Source: Cupriavidus sp.
GTDB lineage: Bacteria; Pseudomonadota; Gammaproteobacteria; Burkholderiales; Burkholderiaceae
NCBI GenBank assembly: GCA_031181345.1
Contig: JAPSLC010000001.1
Coordinates: 149,698-213,697 of the forward strand
Direction: 5' to 3'
DNA: 64,000 bases
Positions within the stretch are counted from its first letter, which is position 1. Each line of letters opens with the position of its first letter. Below, piece by piece: positions 8,927-16,882 of this stretch. The notes beneath the pieces were generated by a model, which saw only the letters and a program-made list of their open reading frames with translations, was not told the origin of the DNA and searched no databases. A program made the translations under genes and the position numbers.

Positions 8927-10072
8927 CTACGCGCAATGGCTGCGCAGCAGCTGCTTGACGTGCTCGCCCGCGCTGCGCCAGTTCAGCCGTTCGGCGTATT
9001 CCCGGTACGCGCCCCGCGCAAGCGCGCCATAGTGCGGCGCGGACTGGAACACGCGCTCGATGTAGTCGCACCACTCGGCCGGATCCGCCTCCAGCTCGAA
9101 CGTCATGCCGTTGCGGCGATCGCGTACCGCGGTCGGAATGCCGCCGACCCGCGTGGCCAGCGACGGCAGTCCGAAGGAGCTGGCTTCGGCCAGCACCACG
9201 CCATAGCACTCGGCGCTGGACGGCAGCAGCAGGAAATGGGCCTCGCTCATCAGCCGCTCGAAGCGGCGCCGGCCCTCTTCCGTGGTCTTCGACACGAAGC
9301 CGTGCAGCTTGACGAAGCTGGGCGGCTCGTACGGCGGACGGCAGCCGACCACATGCAGTTCGGTGGGAAGGCCGCGGCGATTCAGGCATTGCGCCACCGC
9401 AAGCGCGGTCTCGCCGCCCTTGCGCATCCAGTCCACGCCGACCAGCAGCAGCCTGCAGACCCGGTAGTCCTTGCCGAGCACGATCCGCTCGATATCGTGC
9501 GAGGTGCGCCGGCAATCGAGGTTGGCGCCGAACGGCACCACCTTGACCTTGGCCGCATCGACGTCGTAGTGGCGCAGCGCGGTGGCGGCCGCCCATTCCG
9601 AGCTGAAGATCGCCAGCCGGCAGCGCGACAGCGCCTGCTGTTCGAGCCGGTGGCCGTCGCGCAGCGTTTCCGCGCAGAAGTTGCTGAAGCCGGGATAGAA
9701 GCCGACCATGCCGTCGAAGGTCGCGTCGGTCCAGATCGCAATCGGACGATCCGTGTCCAGGCATGACACCGGCAGCGTGCCCGGGCTGAGCACCGCGTCG
9801 CAATGCGCGCCCTCCAGGCGACGCTGCACGCGCTGCGCATAGCGGCGCGCCACCGTCGGCGAGCGGTCGCGCTGGTAATCGCGCCGCAGCAGCCGCCGAT
9901 AGGCCAGCGCCTTGGCCCGCAGCAGGCAGGCCAGCAGCGGTCCTTCGTCGACCTTGTCGATCACCTCGGTCTCGATCGCGCTGCTGCGCAGCGCGCGCGG
10001 GATGTAGCTCGCCGATCCCGACCAGGCGTGCGGATCGGAAGCGTCGTACGTCGTCACATAGGCCACTCGCAT
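8927..10072 (-). CDS. Family 4 glycosyltransferase
   Basis: A 381-residue GT-B glycosyltransferase. Its N-terminal domain begins MRVAYVTTYDASDPHAWSG. The C-terminal domain has CRLLLVGVDWMRKGGETALAV and the conserved EX7E-type donor site in SSAECYGVVLAEASSFGLP (about residues 290-308). It is the last gene of a four-gene minus-strand run (GT4, ChbG-like deacetylase, GT2, this GT4) and starts 28 bp after the GT2 stop. It adds one sugar of the repeat unit; specificity unknown. Downstream (8868-8926) the direct repeats of GATGCGCA/C add a short low-complexity tail. Confidence 0.82.
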   Translation of the reverse strand: MRVAYVTTYDASDPHAWSGSASYIPRALRSSAIETEVIDKVDEGPLLACLLRAKALAYRRLLRRDYQRDRSPTVARRYAQRVQRRLEGAHCDAVLSPGTLPVSCLDTDRPIAIWTDATFDGMVGFYPGFSNFCAETLRDGHRLEQQALSRCRLAIFSSEWAAATALRHYDVDAAKVKVVPFGANLDCRRTSHDIERIVLGKDYRVCRLLLVGVDWMRKGGETALAVAQCLNRRGLPTELHVVGCRPPYEPPSFVKLHGFVSKTTEEGRRRFERLMSEAHFLLLPSSAECYGVVLAEASSFGLPSLATRVGGIPTAVRDRRNGMTFELEADPAEWCDYIERVFQSAPHYGALARGAYREYAERLNWRSAGEHVKQLLRSHCA

Positions 10073-10100
10073 GGATCTCCCCAGCGGCGGCGCAAGCCGG

Positions 10101-11048
10101 CTACAGGGGCAACTGCATCGCGCGTCGTCGCTGTTCCTGTACCTTCAGCACCACCATGTATTCGTAGATCGATACCAGCACGCAGTAATGAAATCCGGCC
10201 TTCCCGTCGATGAAGCCGAACTTCAGCAGGTACAGGTACAGAAAGCGCGCCACCGGCCGCATCGGCAGGCGGAACGACAGCTCCTTCAGCGCCCGCCGGC
10301 GTGCCGGCGGATCGGAGGCCAACAGCGAGGAAAAGCGGAACTTGTCCTCGTCCAGACTGCGGATGGTCTCCAGCGCTTCCCCCATCGAATATTTGTTGTG
10401 CTTGTCGAACCAGGCGTCGAAGCCCTTGTTGAAGCTGTAGTGCAGGAAATGATGGCGCAGGAAGCCGACCGACCCGTCGACCACCGGCGCAGGATTGACC
10501 AGCCGCTCCCAGCGCACCTTGTCGGGCTGGAAGAAGCGCAGTACCCAGATCGGATAACCGCCGGCGAAGCGGATCCATTTGCCGAGAAAGTAATTCTTGT
10601 AGCGCACGCGGTAAGCGACATGCGCCGCGGCCCCATTGCCTGGCACGTCATCGGCGATCTCGCGCAGTTCCGCCGCCAGCTCCGGGCTGACCACCTCGTC
10701 GGCGTCGGAGTAGTAGACCCACTTGTGCTTGAAGTCGATGTTCTCGTTGGCCCAGTTCTGATGGGCCGACCAGTTGTCGAACTTGCGCTGGAACACGCGC
10801 GCGCCGTGGCGCCGCGCGATCTCCAGCGTCTGGTCGGTGCTGTACGAGTCGAGCACGACGACATCGTCGGACCACGATACCGACTCCAGGCACCGTGCGA
10901 GGTTCTTCTCCTCGTTCAGCGTCAGGATCAGCACCGACACCTTGGCGGTCTTGGTCGGCACGGCATGCGTGCCGTCGGCGGCGGCCTGCGGTGTGTCCGG
11001 GCGCGCCACCGCCTGCGCCGGCAGGCTGCGGGCCAGCGGAGCGGTCAT
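10101..11048 (-). CDS. WaaE/KdtX-like family 2 glycosyltransferase
   Basis: A 315-residue GT2 enzyme. The catalytic domain begins at about residue 35 with KVSVLILTLNEEKNLARCLESV, carries WSDDVVVLDSYSTD and the DXD element in WVYYSDADEVVSP. The C-terminal part (RFLYLYLLKFGFIDGKAGFHYC) is characteristic of the WaaE/beta-1,4-glucosyltransferase subgroup that modifies LPS core or polysaccharide lipid intermediates. The first ~34 residues are a non-conserved Ala/Pro-rich leader. The ATG at 11048 overlaps the TGA of the upstream deacetylase gene (ATGA), so the two are coupled. Confidence 0.83.
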   Translation of the reverse strand: MTAPLARSLPAQAVARPDTPQAAADGTHAVPTKTAKVSVLILTLNEEKNLARCLESVSWSDDVVVLDSYSTDQTLEIARRHGARVFQRKFDNWSAHQNWANENIDFKHKWVYYSDADEVVSPELAAELREIADDVPGNGAAAHVAYRVRYKNYFLGKWIRFAGGYPIWVLRFFQPDKVRWERLVNPAPVVDGSVGFLRHHFLHYSFNKGFDAWFDKHNKYSMGEALETIRSLDEDKFRFSSLLASDPPARRRALKELSFRLPMRPVARFLYLYLLKFGFIDGKAGFHYCVLVSIYEYMVVLKVQEQRRRAMQLPL

Positions 11049-11806
11049 TGGCCGTACCTCCGCAGCGCGATGCCGGCGCGCTGCAGCGCCGTGCGCAACT
11101 CGGCGGCGCTGACCAGCGGTTCGGTTTCGCAGCGCCGCCACGGCTCGGCATAGCCGGGATGGACCGAGATCTCGGTGATGCCGTCGCGCAGCAGCTCCGG
11201 CAGACGCGCGGACCAGTCCGTGTTTTCGTGACTGATCGCCCCGTAGTAGTGGGTATGGCGCAATCCGTTGAAGTAGCGCTGGCAATAGTTGTTCATCACC
11301 GCCTGGCGCGGATTGGCGGTGAAGTAGAAGTTCTGCGGCCGCCGTACCCATTCGAGTCTGGCGCGTTCGAGCTCGGTGCGCAGCGCGCTGATCACGATCG
11401 GAAACTTGTGCAGATGGCCATGACTGTCGACATGGGTCACCTCGACGCCGTTGTCGCGCAGCTCTTCCAGCTGGACGCGGAACTCGCGCGCGATATCGTC
11501 CTCGGACAGCATCCACGCGAGCGCACGCACGCGCTGCCGATGGCTGGCGCGAAAGCGCCCATCGGACGTGCACAGCGACGAGGGCCGGCCCGCATGCGGC
11601 AAATGGCCGTCGACGATGTTGAAATGCAGGCCGAACGAGAAGCGGCCGCGATTGCGGCGCGCGTAGTCGTACGCCTGCTGCGACGCCGGCCGGCCGGTCA
11701 TGATGGTGGCGCTGGTCAGCAGCCCGGCCTCGAAGCAGGCAATGGTGGCGTCGCAGGTATCGGCATCCCAGCCGAAATCGTCGGCATTGAGGATCAGTTC
11801 TCGCAT
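11045..11806 (-). CDS. YdjC/ChbG-family carbohydrate deacetylase
   Basis: A 253-residue protein of the YdjC/ChbG/HpnK family. The conserved start is LILNADDFGWDADTCDATI, with the metal-binding Asp pair. FGLHFNIVDG carries one metal His, THVDSHGHLHKFP carries the HxHxH cluster, and EISVHPGYAE lies near the C-terminus. Such enzymes remove N-acetyl groups from sugars such as diacetylchitobiose or hopanoid GlcNAc. Between glycosyltransferases it most likely deacetylates an amino sugar of a lipid-linked intermediate, which would create a charged amine in the polymer. I chose the ATG at 11806; an in-frame TTG lies upstream. Confidence 0.85.
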   Translation of the reverse strand: MRELILNADDFGWDADTCDATIACFEAGLLTSATIMTGRPASQQAYDYARRNRGRFSFGLHFNIVDGHLPHAGRPSSLCTSDGRFRASHRQRVRALAWMLSEDDIAREFRVQLEELRDNGVEVTHVDSHGHLHKFPIVISALRTELERARLEWVRRPQNFYFTANPRQAVMNNYCQRYFNGLRHTHYYGAISHENTDWSARLPELLRDGITEISVHPGYAEPWRRCETEPLVSAAELRTALQRAGIALRRYGQ

Positions 11807-11827
11807 CTGAAGTCTCCCGGTCAACCG

Positions 11828-13033
11828 CTAAGGGGCCGCATGCGAAAGCGCCGGTCCCGAGTCGCGGTCGGCCGGCGGCGCGCCATCGGCGCGGCCCTGA
11901 ATGATGTCGAGCAGGCGTTGTCCGACCTGCCTGCTTTGGAAGCGCCGCGCGAACGACCCCGGCGCGGCGGCGCGCATGCGCGCCTGCGTGGCCGCGTCGG
12001 CGGCAAGCCATTCGCGCAGCGCCTGTTCGGTGCCATCGACCGTGTCGGTCCGCACGATGCCCGCGCCGTCCGCCTCGATCTCGCGCCAGATATTGACCTT
12101 GTCGGAGATCAGCACCGGCACGCCGCAACCGAGCGCCTCGACTACCGCGACGCCAAAGTTTTCCTGGTGCGACGGCAGGCAGAACACTTCGGCGGCATGG
12201 AAGGCGCCCCACTTCTGCGGGCCGGACAGCATGCCGGTCCATACCACGCGTGGAGCGACGCCGACCCGTTCGGCCAGCATCTCCAGGTCCTCGCGCAGCG
12301 CCGGCGCGCCGGGGCCCGCGATCACCAGCTGCAGCGCCGGATCGATGTTCGCCACGCGGGCGAAGGCCTCGATCAGCAGATCGCAGCCCTTCTTCTCGTG
12401 GATGCGTCCGAAGAACAGCACGATGCGCTTGCCCTCGGTCTGCGGGAAGGCGGCGTGAAACGCCGCGCGCAGCGTGCCGTCGTCGCCCGGCGGCTGGGCA
12501 GTGCCATACGACGCGATGCGTTCGGTGCAGCGGTACCAGGGGAACGACAGGCGCGCACGCCGGCGCTCTTCGTCGCAGGTGAACAGCACCCCGGTGGCAT
12601 GGCGCAGCGCGCGCCGCTCGAACAGCAGCCAGTACACCAGCTTCTTCAGATGCTTGAGCGGATAGCGGTCCTTGAACCAGGGGTCGAGCATGCCGTGGGT
12701 GAACACGTAGTACGGCACCTTGCCGCGCAGGATCAGCAGCGCGGCAAGGCTGTGGAACTGCCACAAACCCTCGATGATGACCGCGTCGTAGCGCGCGCCA
12801 TGCTCCCGCAGCCAGGGCAGCAGGCGCGGGTTATAGGTGTAGATGCCCCTGGAAGGACCCAGCGCGATCACGTTCAGTTCGCTCTCGCGTACCCATGGCG
12901 CCTCGGGGTCGTCGCCGCAGACGACATCGACGTGCACGCCGCGTTCGACCAGCGGCATGCGCAACTGCCGCAGCCCTTCGATCGGGCCGCCGCCGGCCGG
13001 ATTGACTGTCGCAATGATGTGAAGAAGCTTCAT
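11828..13033 (-). CDS. Family 4 glycosyltransferase
   Basis: A 401-residue GT-B enzyme. The N-terminal domain opens with MKLLHIIATVNPAGGGPIEG, a form common in EPS transferases that act after sugar priming. The C-terminal domain has RIVLFFGRIHEKKGCDLLIEAF and the EX7E donor motif in SHQENFGVAVVEALGCGVPVL (about residues 285-305). It is first in the four-gene minus-strand run ending at 8927 and is divergent from the LuxR-type regulator at 13868. The next gene starts 22 bp downstream. Confidence 0.85.
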   Translation of the reverse strand: MKLLHIIATVNPAGGGPIEGLRQLRMPLVERGVHVDVVCGDDPEAPWVRESELNVIALGPSRGIYTYNPRLLPWLREHGARYDAVIIEGLWQFHSLAALLILRGKVPYYVFTHGMLDPWFKDRYPLKHLKKLVYWLLFERRALRHATGVLFTCDEERRRARLSFPWYRCTERIASYGTAQPPGDDGTLRAAFHAAFPQTEGKRIVLFFGRIHEKKGCDLLIEAFARVANIDPALQLVIAGPGAPALREDLEMLAERVGVAPRVVWTGMLSGPQKWGAFHAAEVFCLPSHQENFGVAVVEALGCGVPVLISDKVNIWREIEADGAGIVRTDTVDGTEQALREWLAADAATQARMRAAAPGSFARRFQSRQVGQRLLDIIQGRADGAPPADRDSGPALSHAAP

Positions 13034-13867
13034 GGCCCTGACCGTATCGGCATGCAGCAAGATGGAATGGCGCACAACGGCGAACATGCCGCGCCAAGAC
13101 GCGCCGTGCTGGCGGGCGGCGCTCCGTGCCACAAAGCGTAGGCAGCGCGGTGGGCAAGCTCTGTTCGTTGGCGCACCCAGCGGGCGTGCCGCCGCAGGCG
13201 CGCGGCTCGCCCGGGCCCCGTCCGGATGGGCGGCGACCGGAGGGTGGAAGCAGGTGGAGGGAGGGACGATGCGCCTTGCCTTGCGGTCATCATCCTGATG
13301 GGGGAGAACCCGCTCATCCATTTGGCGGGTCCCCCTCGCGAGGGGCGCCGTCGGTGTGCGCCGCGCGCTCCACGGTGGGACATGCGGCCGCTGTTTCAGC
13401 GCTGTATCGACGCGCCGCGCCGGGCTTGGACTACTGCGATGGGAACGGCATCGGCGATGACACGAGTTTCAACGTTGAAACATTATCGGAGCGGCGTTGT
13501 TTCATTATTGAAACTCGAATGGCCCCATTTATTCTCACCCATTTGGGGAGGCTGGAAACGCTTATGGATCAAGGGTTACCGGATTATGAAAAGCGGTGGT
13601 AATCCCATCCTTCCGGGCCCCCCGGAGGTGACTTGATTTCGACTGACTCAACCCATAAGATGCCCTAAACGGATTAAAGATAAATGTTTTGGGGTGGGGA
13701 TCAGGGTCGGCTATCGGGCCAGCGCACCACAGTGGCCTGGTGATGCCGGGACCGACAGACGGGGGGAAAGCCTGAGCCGCTTCGCCGGGAAGTCGCCTGC
13801 GATGAGGCAATTGCATTCGCCAGTGTGTTCTCCTGTTTTCCACCCACAGATACGGGGGAAAAAGAAT
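13034..13867. promoter_or_regulatory. Large divergent regulatory region upstream of EPS regulator
   Basis: About 830 bp hold no credible gene. Small frames on both strands lack ribosome-binding sites and conserved features. It separates the minus-strand glycosyltransferase operon from the LuxR-type regulator and the wza operon. The stretch 13460-13570 is clearly more AT-rich than its surroundings and contains palindromes (separate entry). A GC-rich hairpin (CCGGGCCCCCCGG, near 13615) and an AT-rich block (13655-13695) lie closer to the regulator start. Confidence 0.6.
13393..13514. promoter_or_regulatory. Three TTTCA-N4-TGAAA-type palindromes (operator or parS-like)
   Basis: GTTTCAACGTTGAAAC is a perfect 16-bp palindrome at 13466-13481. 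GTTTCATTATTGAAAC follows at 13499-13514, 33 bp away centre to centre, about three helical turns. A partial copy GTTTCAGCGCTGTATC lies at 13393-13408. The spacing suggests cooperative binding of a dimeric protein. The outer halves match the candidate parS sites near parA (TTTCAGCGCTGAAA). This could be a ParB-bound cluster or an operator for an EPS regulator. Confidence 0.55.
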
Positions 13868-14803
13868 ATGAATGCACTGTTGATTGAAAGTCATCCCTTG
13901 CTCCGGCTCGGTCTGCACCAGATGCTGGAGCGCATCGAGGGAATCGATCAGGTCATCGCGATCGATCCCGCCGATGTCTCTCTTCTTGACGGCACCGACG
14001 GCGATACCGACCTGATGGTGTTCGGCATGCCGCAGGATGTCGACGCCGGCTGGCAACTGCTGACCCAGGTTCGCCGCGTGCTCAACGCGCAGCGCGTGCT
14101 GCTGCTCTCCGATATGGTCCCGCTGCAGGTTCCGGCCGCCGCCATGGCGCAGGGCGTCTGCGGCTGCCTGCCGAAGTCCGCCTCGCTGGCCGTGCTGGAG
14201 GCAGCCATCCGGCTGGCGATGGTGGGCGGCTATTTCGTGCGCGGCAACGGCGCCGCCGGCACGCTGTCGTCCTCGCTGCCGGGTGCCGGCTATGGCGGTC
14301 CGGTGGTCGCGCCGGCATCGCTCGGGGCACGTCCCGCGATGGCCGGTGCCGCCATCGTGGCGCCGCATCCGGCGATGCCGGCGTCCTCGCGCAGCGGCAT
14401 CGTGCCGCCGCACGCTGCCGCGGCCGCGCCGCGTCCCGCACCGGTCGACACCGGCAGCGCGGAATCGACCTACTACGACGAAGCCGAAATGCTGCAGATC
14501 ACGCCGCGCCAGTACGAGGTGCTGGTGCTGCTTGCACGCGGCCATCCGATCAAGACGGTCAGCCGCATGCTCAATATCTCGGTGGCCACGGTCAAGAGCC
14601 ACGCCTGCACGCTGTATCAGCGCTTGAAGGTACGCAACAAGGGCGAGGCGGTCTACACCGCGCTGCAACGCGGGGCCAAGCTCGAGTGGGTCAACGGCGA
14701 CGGCGCGGCGCCGGTTGCGTCGGTCACGCGCATGCCGCGTCCGGCGAACGAACGCGCGGAGATTACCGAACTGCCGCTGCAGGCCGGAGGCGGCATGCGC
14801 TGA
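13868..14803 (+). CDS. LuxR-type response-regulator-like protein with degenerate receiver
   Basis: A 311-residue protein. An N-terminal receiver-like domain (MNALLIESHPLLRLGLHQML, about residues 1-120) is followed by a long Ala/Pro/Gly-rich linker and a C-terminal NarL/LuxR helix-turn-helix (ITPRQYEVLVLLARGHPIKTVSRMLNISVATVKSHACTLYQRL, about residues 215-260). The phosphoacceptor Asp is replaced by Gly53 in DLMVFGMP, so normal two-component phosphorylation is unlikely. GGGGGA precedes the ATG. It is followed by a terminator and then by wza-wzb-wzc on the same strand. A close paralogue lies at 35349-36206. It probably controls the polysaccharide locus. Confidence 0.8.
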   Translation: MNALLIESHPLLRLGLHQMLERIEGIDQVIAIDPADVSLLDGTDGDTDLMVFGMPQDVDAGWQLLTQVRRVLNAQRVLLLSDMVPLQVPAAAMAQGVCGCLPKSASLAVLEAAIRLAMVGGYFVRGNGAAGTLSSSLPGAGYGGPVVAPASLGARPAMAGAAIVAPHPAMPASSRSGIVPPHAAAAAPRPAPVDTGSAESTYYDEAEMLQITPRQYEVLVLLARGHPIKTVSRMLNISVATVKSHACTLYQRLKVRNKGEAVYTALQRGAKLEWVNGDGAAPVASVTRMPRPANERAEITELPLQAGGGMR

Positions 14804-14829
14804 CGCTGCGCGGGGTTGCTGACGAAGGC

Positions 14830-14858
14830 GGGCCGGAGATTCCTTCCGGCCCGTTTTC
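14830..14858 (+). terminator. Rho-independent terminator after the LuxR-type regulator
   Basis: The inverted repeat GGGCCGGA / TCCGGCCC (14830-14837 and 14845-14852) is followed by GTTTTC. It separates the regulator transcript from wza. Confidence 0.8.
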
Positions 14859-14898
14859 ATTTGGGTACTGCGCGCGCCTGCGCGAGCTGGAACGCTGG

Positions 14899-15065
14899 CT
14901 GCCCTCTCCCCTGCCCGTCTCCCGCAAGCGGGAGAGGGAACACCAACAGCAAGCGCGCGCCGGTTTGCTTCCCTCCCGCGAGCGGACAAGGAACACCAAC
15001 AGCAAGCGCGCGCCGCCGGTTTGCTTCCCTCTCCCGCTTGCGGGAGAGGGGTCGGGGAGAGGGCA
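14899..15065. repeat. Repeat-palindrome element between regulator and wza
   Basis: Two direct copies of about 50 bp contain GGAACACCAACAGCAAGCGC and GGTTTGCTTCCCTC (near 14937-14975 and 14990-15031). CTCCCGC-AAGC-GGGAG-type palindromes flank and separate them. Sequences of this CTCTCCCGC..GCGGGAGAG type are common as dispersed intergenic repeats in Burkholderiales and Xanthomonadales. The block may form strong RNA structure in the wza leader. Confidence 0.65.
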
Positions 15066-15226
15066 ACACGGCCCTCGCAAACCCCTTCCGTGGCCCGCCG
15101 AATCCACTCCGAATCAAATGTGTGACAACGCACCGATACCCAGTGCCTCCGCGGACACGATGGCAGCATCCGGGGGACATGGCCGTTCGCGTGTCCATGT
15201 GCAAGTCGCAGTTGGGGGAGGTTGCC

Positions 15227-16408
15227 ATGAAAGCATTGGAACAGCAGCAGCAACGCGGTCCACGCAGTGTGCGCCGCGGTGGGGGAGTGGCGGGGCTGGT
15301 CGCCGCCGGCGCGATGGGAGCGGCGGCGCTGCTCGCCGGCTGCGCCAGTTCGCCAGGCATGTATTTCGACAAGCAGGCGCCGGTCGCCGCCATCGGCCCC
15401 GATGCGGTGCCCAAGATCACGCCGATCACGATGGACCTGGTGCGCGAGCTGCGCAACAACTCGCGCCGCGACAACGAGAACGTCGAGGAACTGTTCGCCG
15501 CGCCGCAGCCGTATCGCGTCGGCCCGGGCGACATCATCTCGGTCGTGGTCTGGGACCACCCCGAGCTGGTCTTCCCGACGCAGACCTACAGCATCGGCCA
15601 GGCCTACGAGCTGCCGAGCACCGGCGGCAGCCCCAACGTGCCGGGCTATGTGGTCAGCCCACACGGCGACATCCAGTTCCCCTATGCGGGCGTGATGAAG
15701 GTTGCCGGCAAGACCGCCAACGAGGTGCGCGATCTGATCGCCAAGGCGCTCTCGCGCGTGGTGCGCGATCCGCAGATGACGGTGCGCGTGCTGGCGTTCC
15801 GCAGCCAGCGCGTCTATGTCGACGGCGAGGTCAAGACGCCCGGCATGCTGCCGATCGACGACGCGCCGATGACGCTGGTCGAGGCGCTGAACCGCGCCGG
15901 CGGCGTGCTGACGCAGACCGGCGACAGCAGCCGCATCCGCGTCACGCGCGGCGAGCGCAGCTGGTACGTCAACATGCCGGCGCTGCTGGCCAAGGGCGTC
16001 GACCCGTCGCGCATCCTGCTGCGCAGCGGCGACATCGTGCGCGTCGAACAGCGCGAGGACAGCAAGGTGTTCGTCACCGGCGAAGTGCTGCGGCCCACCG
16101 CGCTGCTGATGCGCAACGGACGCATGACGCTGAACGAGGCGCTCGGCGATGCTGGCGGCGTCAATCCGGGCTCGGCCAGCGCCGACCAGATCTACGTGAT
16201 TCGCAAGACCATCGCCGGCGAAGAGCCGAAGGTGTTCCACCTCGACGGCAGCTCCCCGGTGGCGCTGGCCATCGCGGAAGGATTCGAGCTCGAGCCGAAG
16301 GACGTCGTCTACGTCGATGCGCGCGAACTGGTGCGGTGGAGCCGCGTCATCAACCTGCTGATCCCGTCGACCCAGCCGGTGATCGGCACGGCCGGCGTGG
16401 TTCGATAG
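15227..16408 (+). CDS. wza: Outer-membrane polysaccharide export lipoprotein Wza
   Basis: A 393-residue lipoprotein. The signal sequence ends in the lipobox LLAGC, placing the lipidated Cys at about residue 38. The polysaccharide export domain begins at PYRVGPGDIISVVVWDHPEL, and two SLBB-type domains follow (VRVLAFRSQRVYVDGEVKTPG and the EDSKVFVTGEVLRP region). The C-terminal NLLIPSTQPVIGTAG helix resembles the Wza transmembrane alpha-barrel. Wza forms the outer-membrane channel for group 1-type capsules and EPS. GGGGAGG is well placed before the ATG. wzb starts 9 bp downstream. Confidence 0.93.
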   Translation: MKALEQQQQRGPRSVRRGGGVAGLVAAGAMGAAALLAGCASSPGMYFDKQAPVAAIGPDAVPKITPITMDLVRELRNNSRRDNENVEELFAAPQPYRVGPGDIISVVVWDHPELVFPTQTYSIGQAYELPSTGGSPNVPGYVVSPHGDIQFPYAGVMKVAGKTANEVRDLIAKALSRVVRDPQMTVRVLAFRSQRVYVDGEVKTPGMLPIDDAPMTLVEALNRAGGVLTQTGDSSRIRVTRGERSWYVNMPALLAKGVDPSRILLRSGDIVRVEQREDSKVFVTGEVLRPTALLMRNGRMTLNEALGDAGGVNPGSASADQIYVIRKTIAGEEPKVFHLDGSSPVALAIAEGFELEPKDVVYVDARELVRWSRVINLLIPSTQPVIGTAGVVR

Positions 16409-16417
16409 GCGGGCGCG

Positions 16418-16882
16418 ATGATCCGAACCATCCTGGTGGTCTGCATCGGCAATACCTGTCGAAGTCCGATGGCCGAAGTCCTGCTGCGGCAGGCGCTGCC
16501 AACGTGCGAGGTGGCCTCCGCCGGTCTGGCACCGCCGGTCGGCGCGGCGGCGCATCCGTGCGCGATCACGCTGATGGCCACCGAAGGGCATGAACTGCGC
16601 GGGCACCGTGCTCGCCTCGTCGATGCACAACTGGTGGACTGGGCCGATCTGGTGCTGGTGATGGACCTCGAGCAGCGCGACGAGGTCGAGCGCCGGTTTC
16701 CGAACGCACGCGGCCGCGTCTATCGCATCGGCGAGTTCATCGCGGCCGACGTGCCGGATCCCTTCGGCGGTTCGCACAGCATGTTCGCCATCGCACTCGG
16801 CTTGATCAAGACGGGCATCGAATCCTGGTCGGTACGCATACGAGCCATAGCGCCGACCGAATGTCACGGGGAGGCATCATGA
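16418..16882 (+). CDS. wzb: Low-molecular-weight protein tyrosine phosphatase Wzb
   Basis: A 154-residue LMW-PTP. The catalytic loop VVCIGNTCRSPMAE (CX5R with Cys at about residue 9) opens the protein, and the general acid lies in the DPFGG motif near residue 114. It dephosphorylates the Tyr-rich tail of the BY-kinase Wzc, and cycling of that phosphorylation controls polymerisation and export. The TGA (16880-16882) overlaps the ATG of wzc at 16879, so the pair is translationally coupled. Length is normal for the family. Confidence 0.92.
   Translation: MIRTILVVCIGNTCRSPMAEVLLRQALPTCEVASAGLAPPVGAAAHPCAITLMATEGHELRGHRARLVDAQLVDWADLVLVMDLEQRDEVERRFPNARGRVYRIGEFIAADVPDPFGGSHSMFAIALGLIKTGIESWSVRIRAIAPTECHGEAS

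Noticed and set aside
13562..16867. Very long minus-strand frame (1101 codons) opposite the regulator, wza and wzb
   Set aside because: It is antisense to three well-supported genes, His/Arg/Asp-rich without domains, typical of GC-rich shadow frames.
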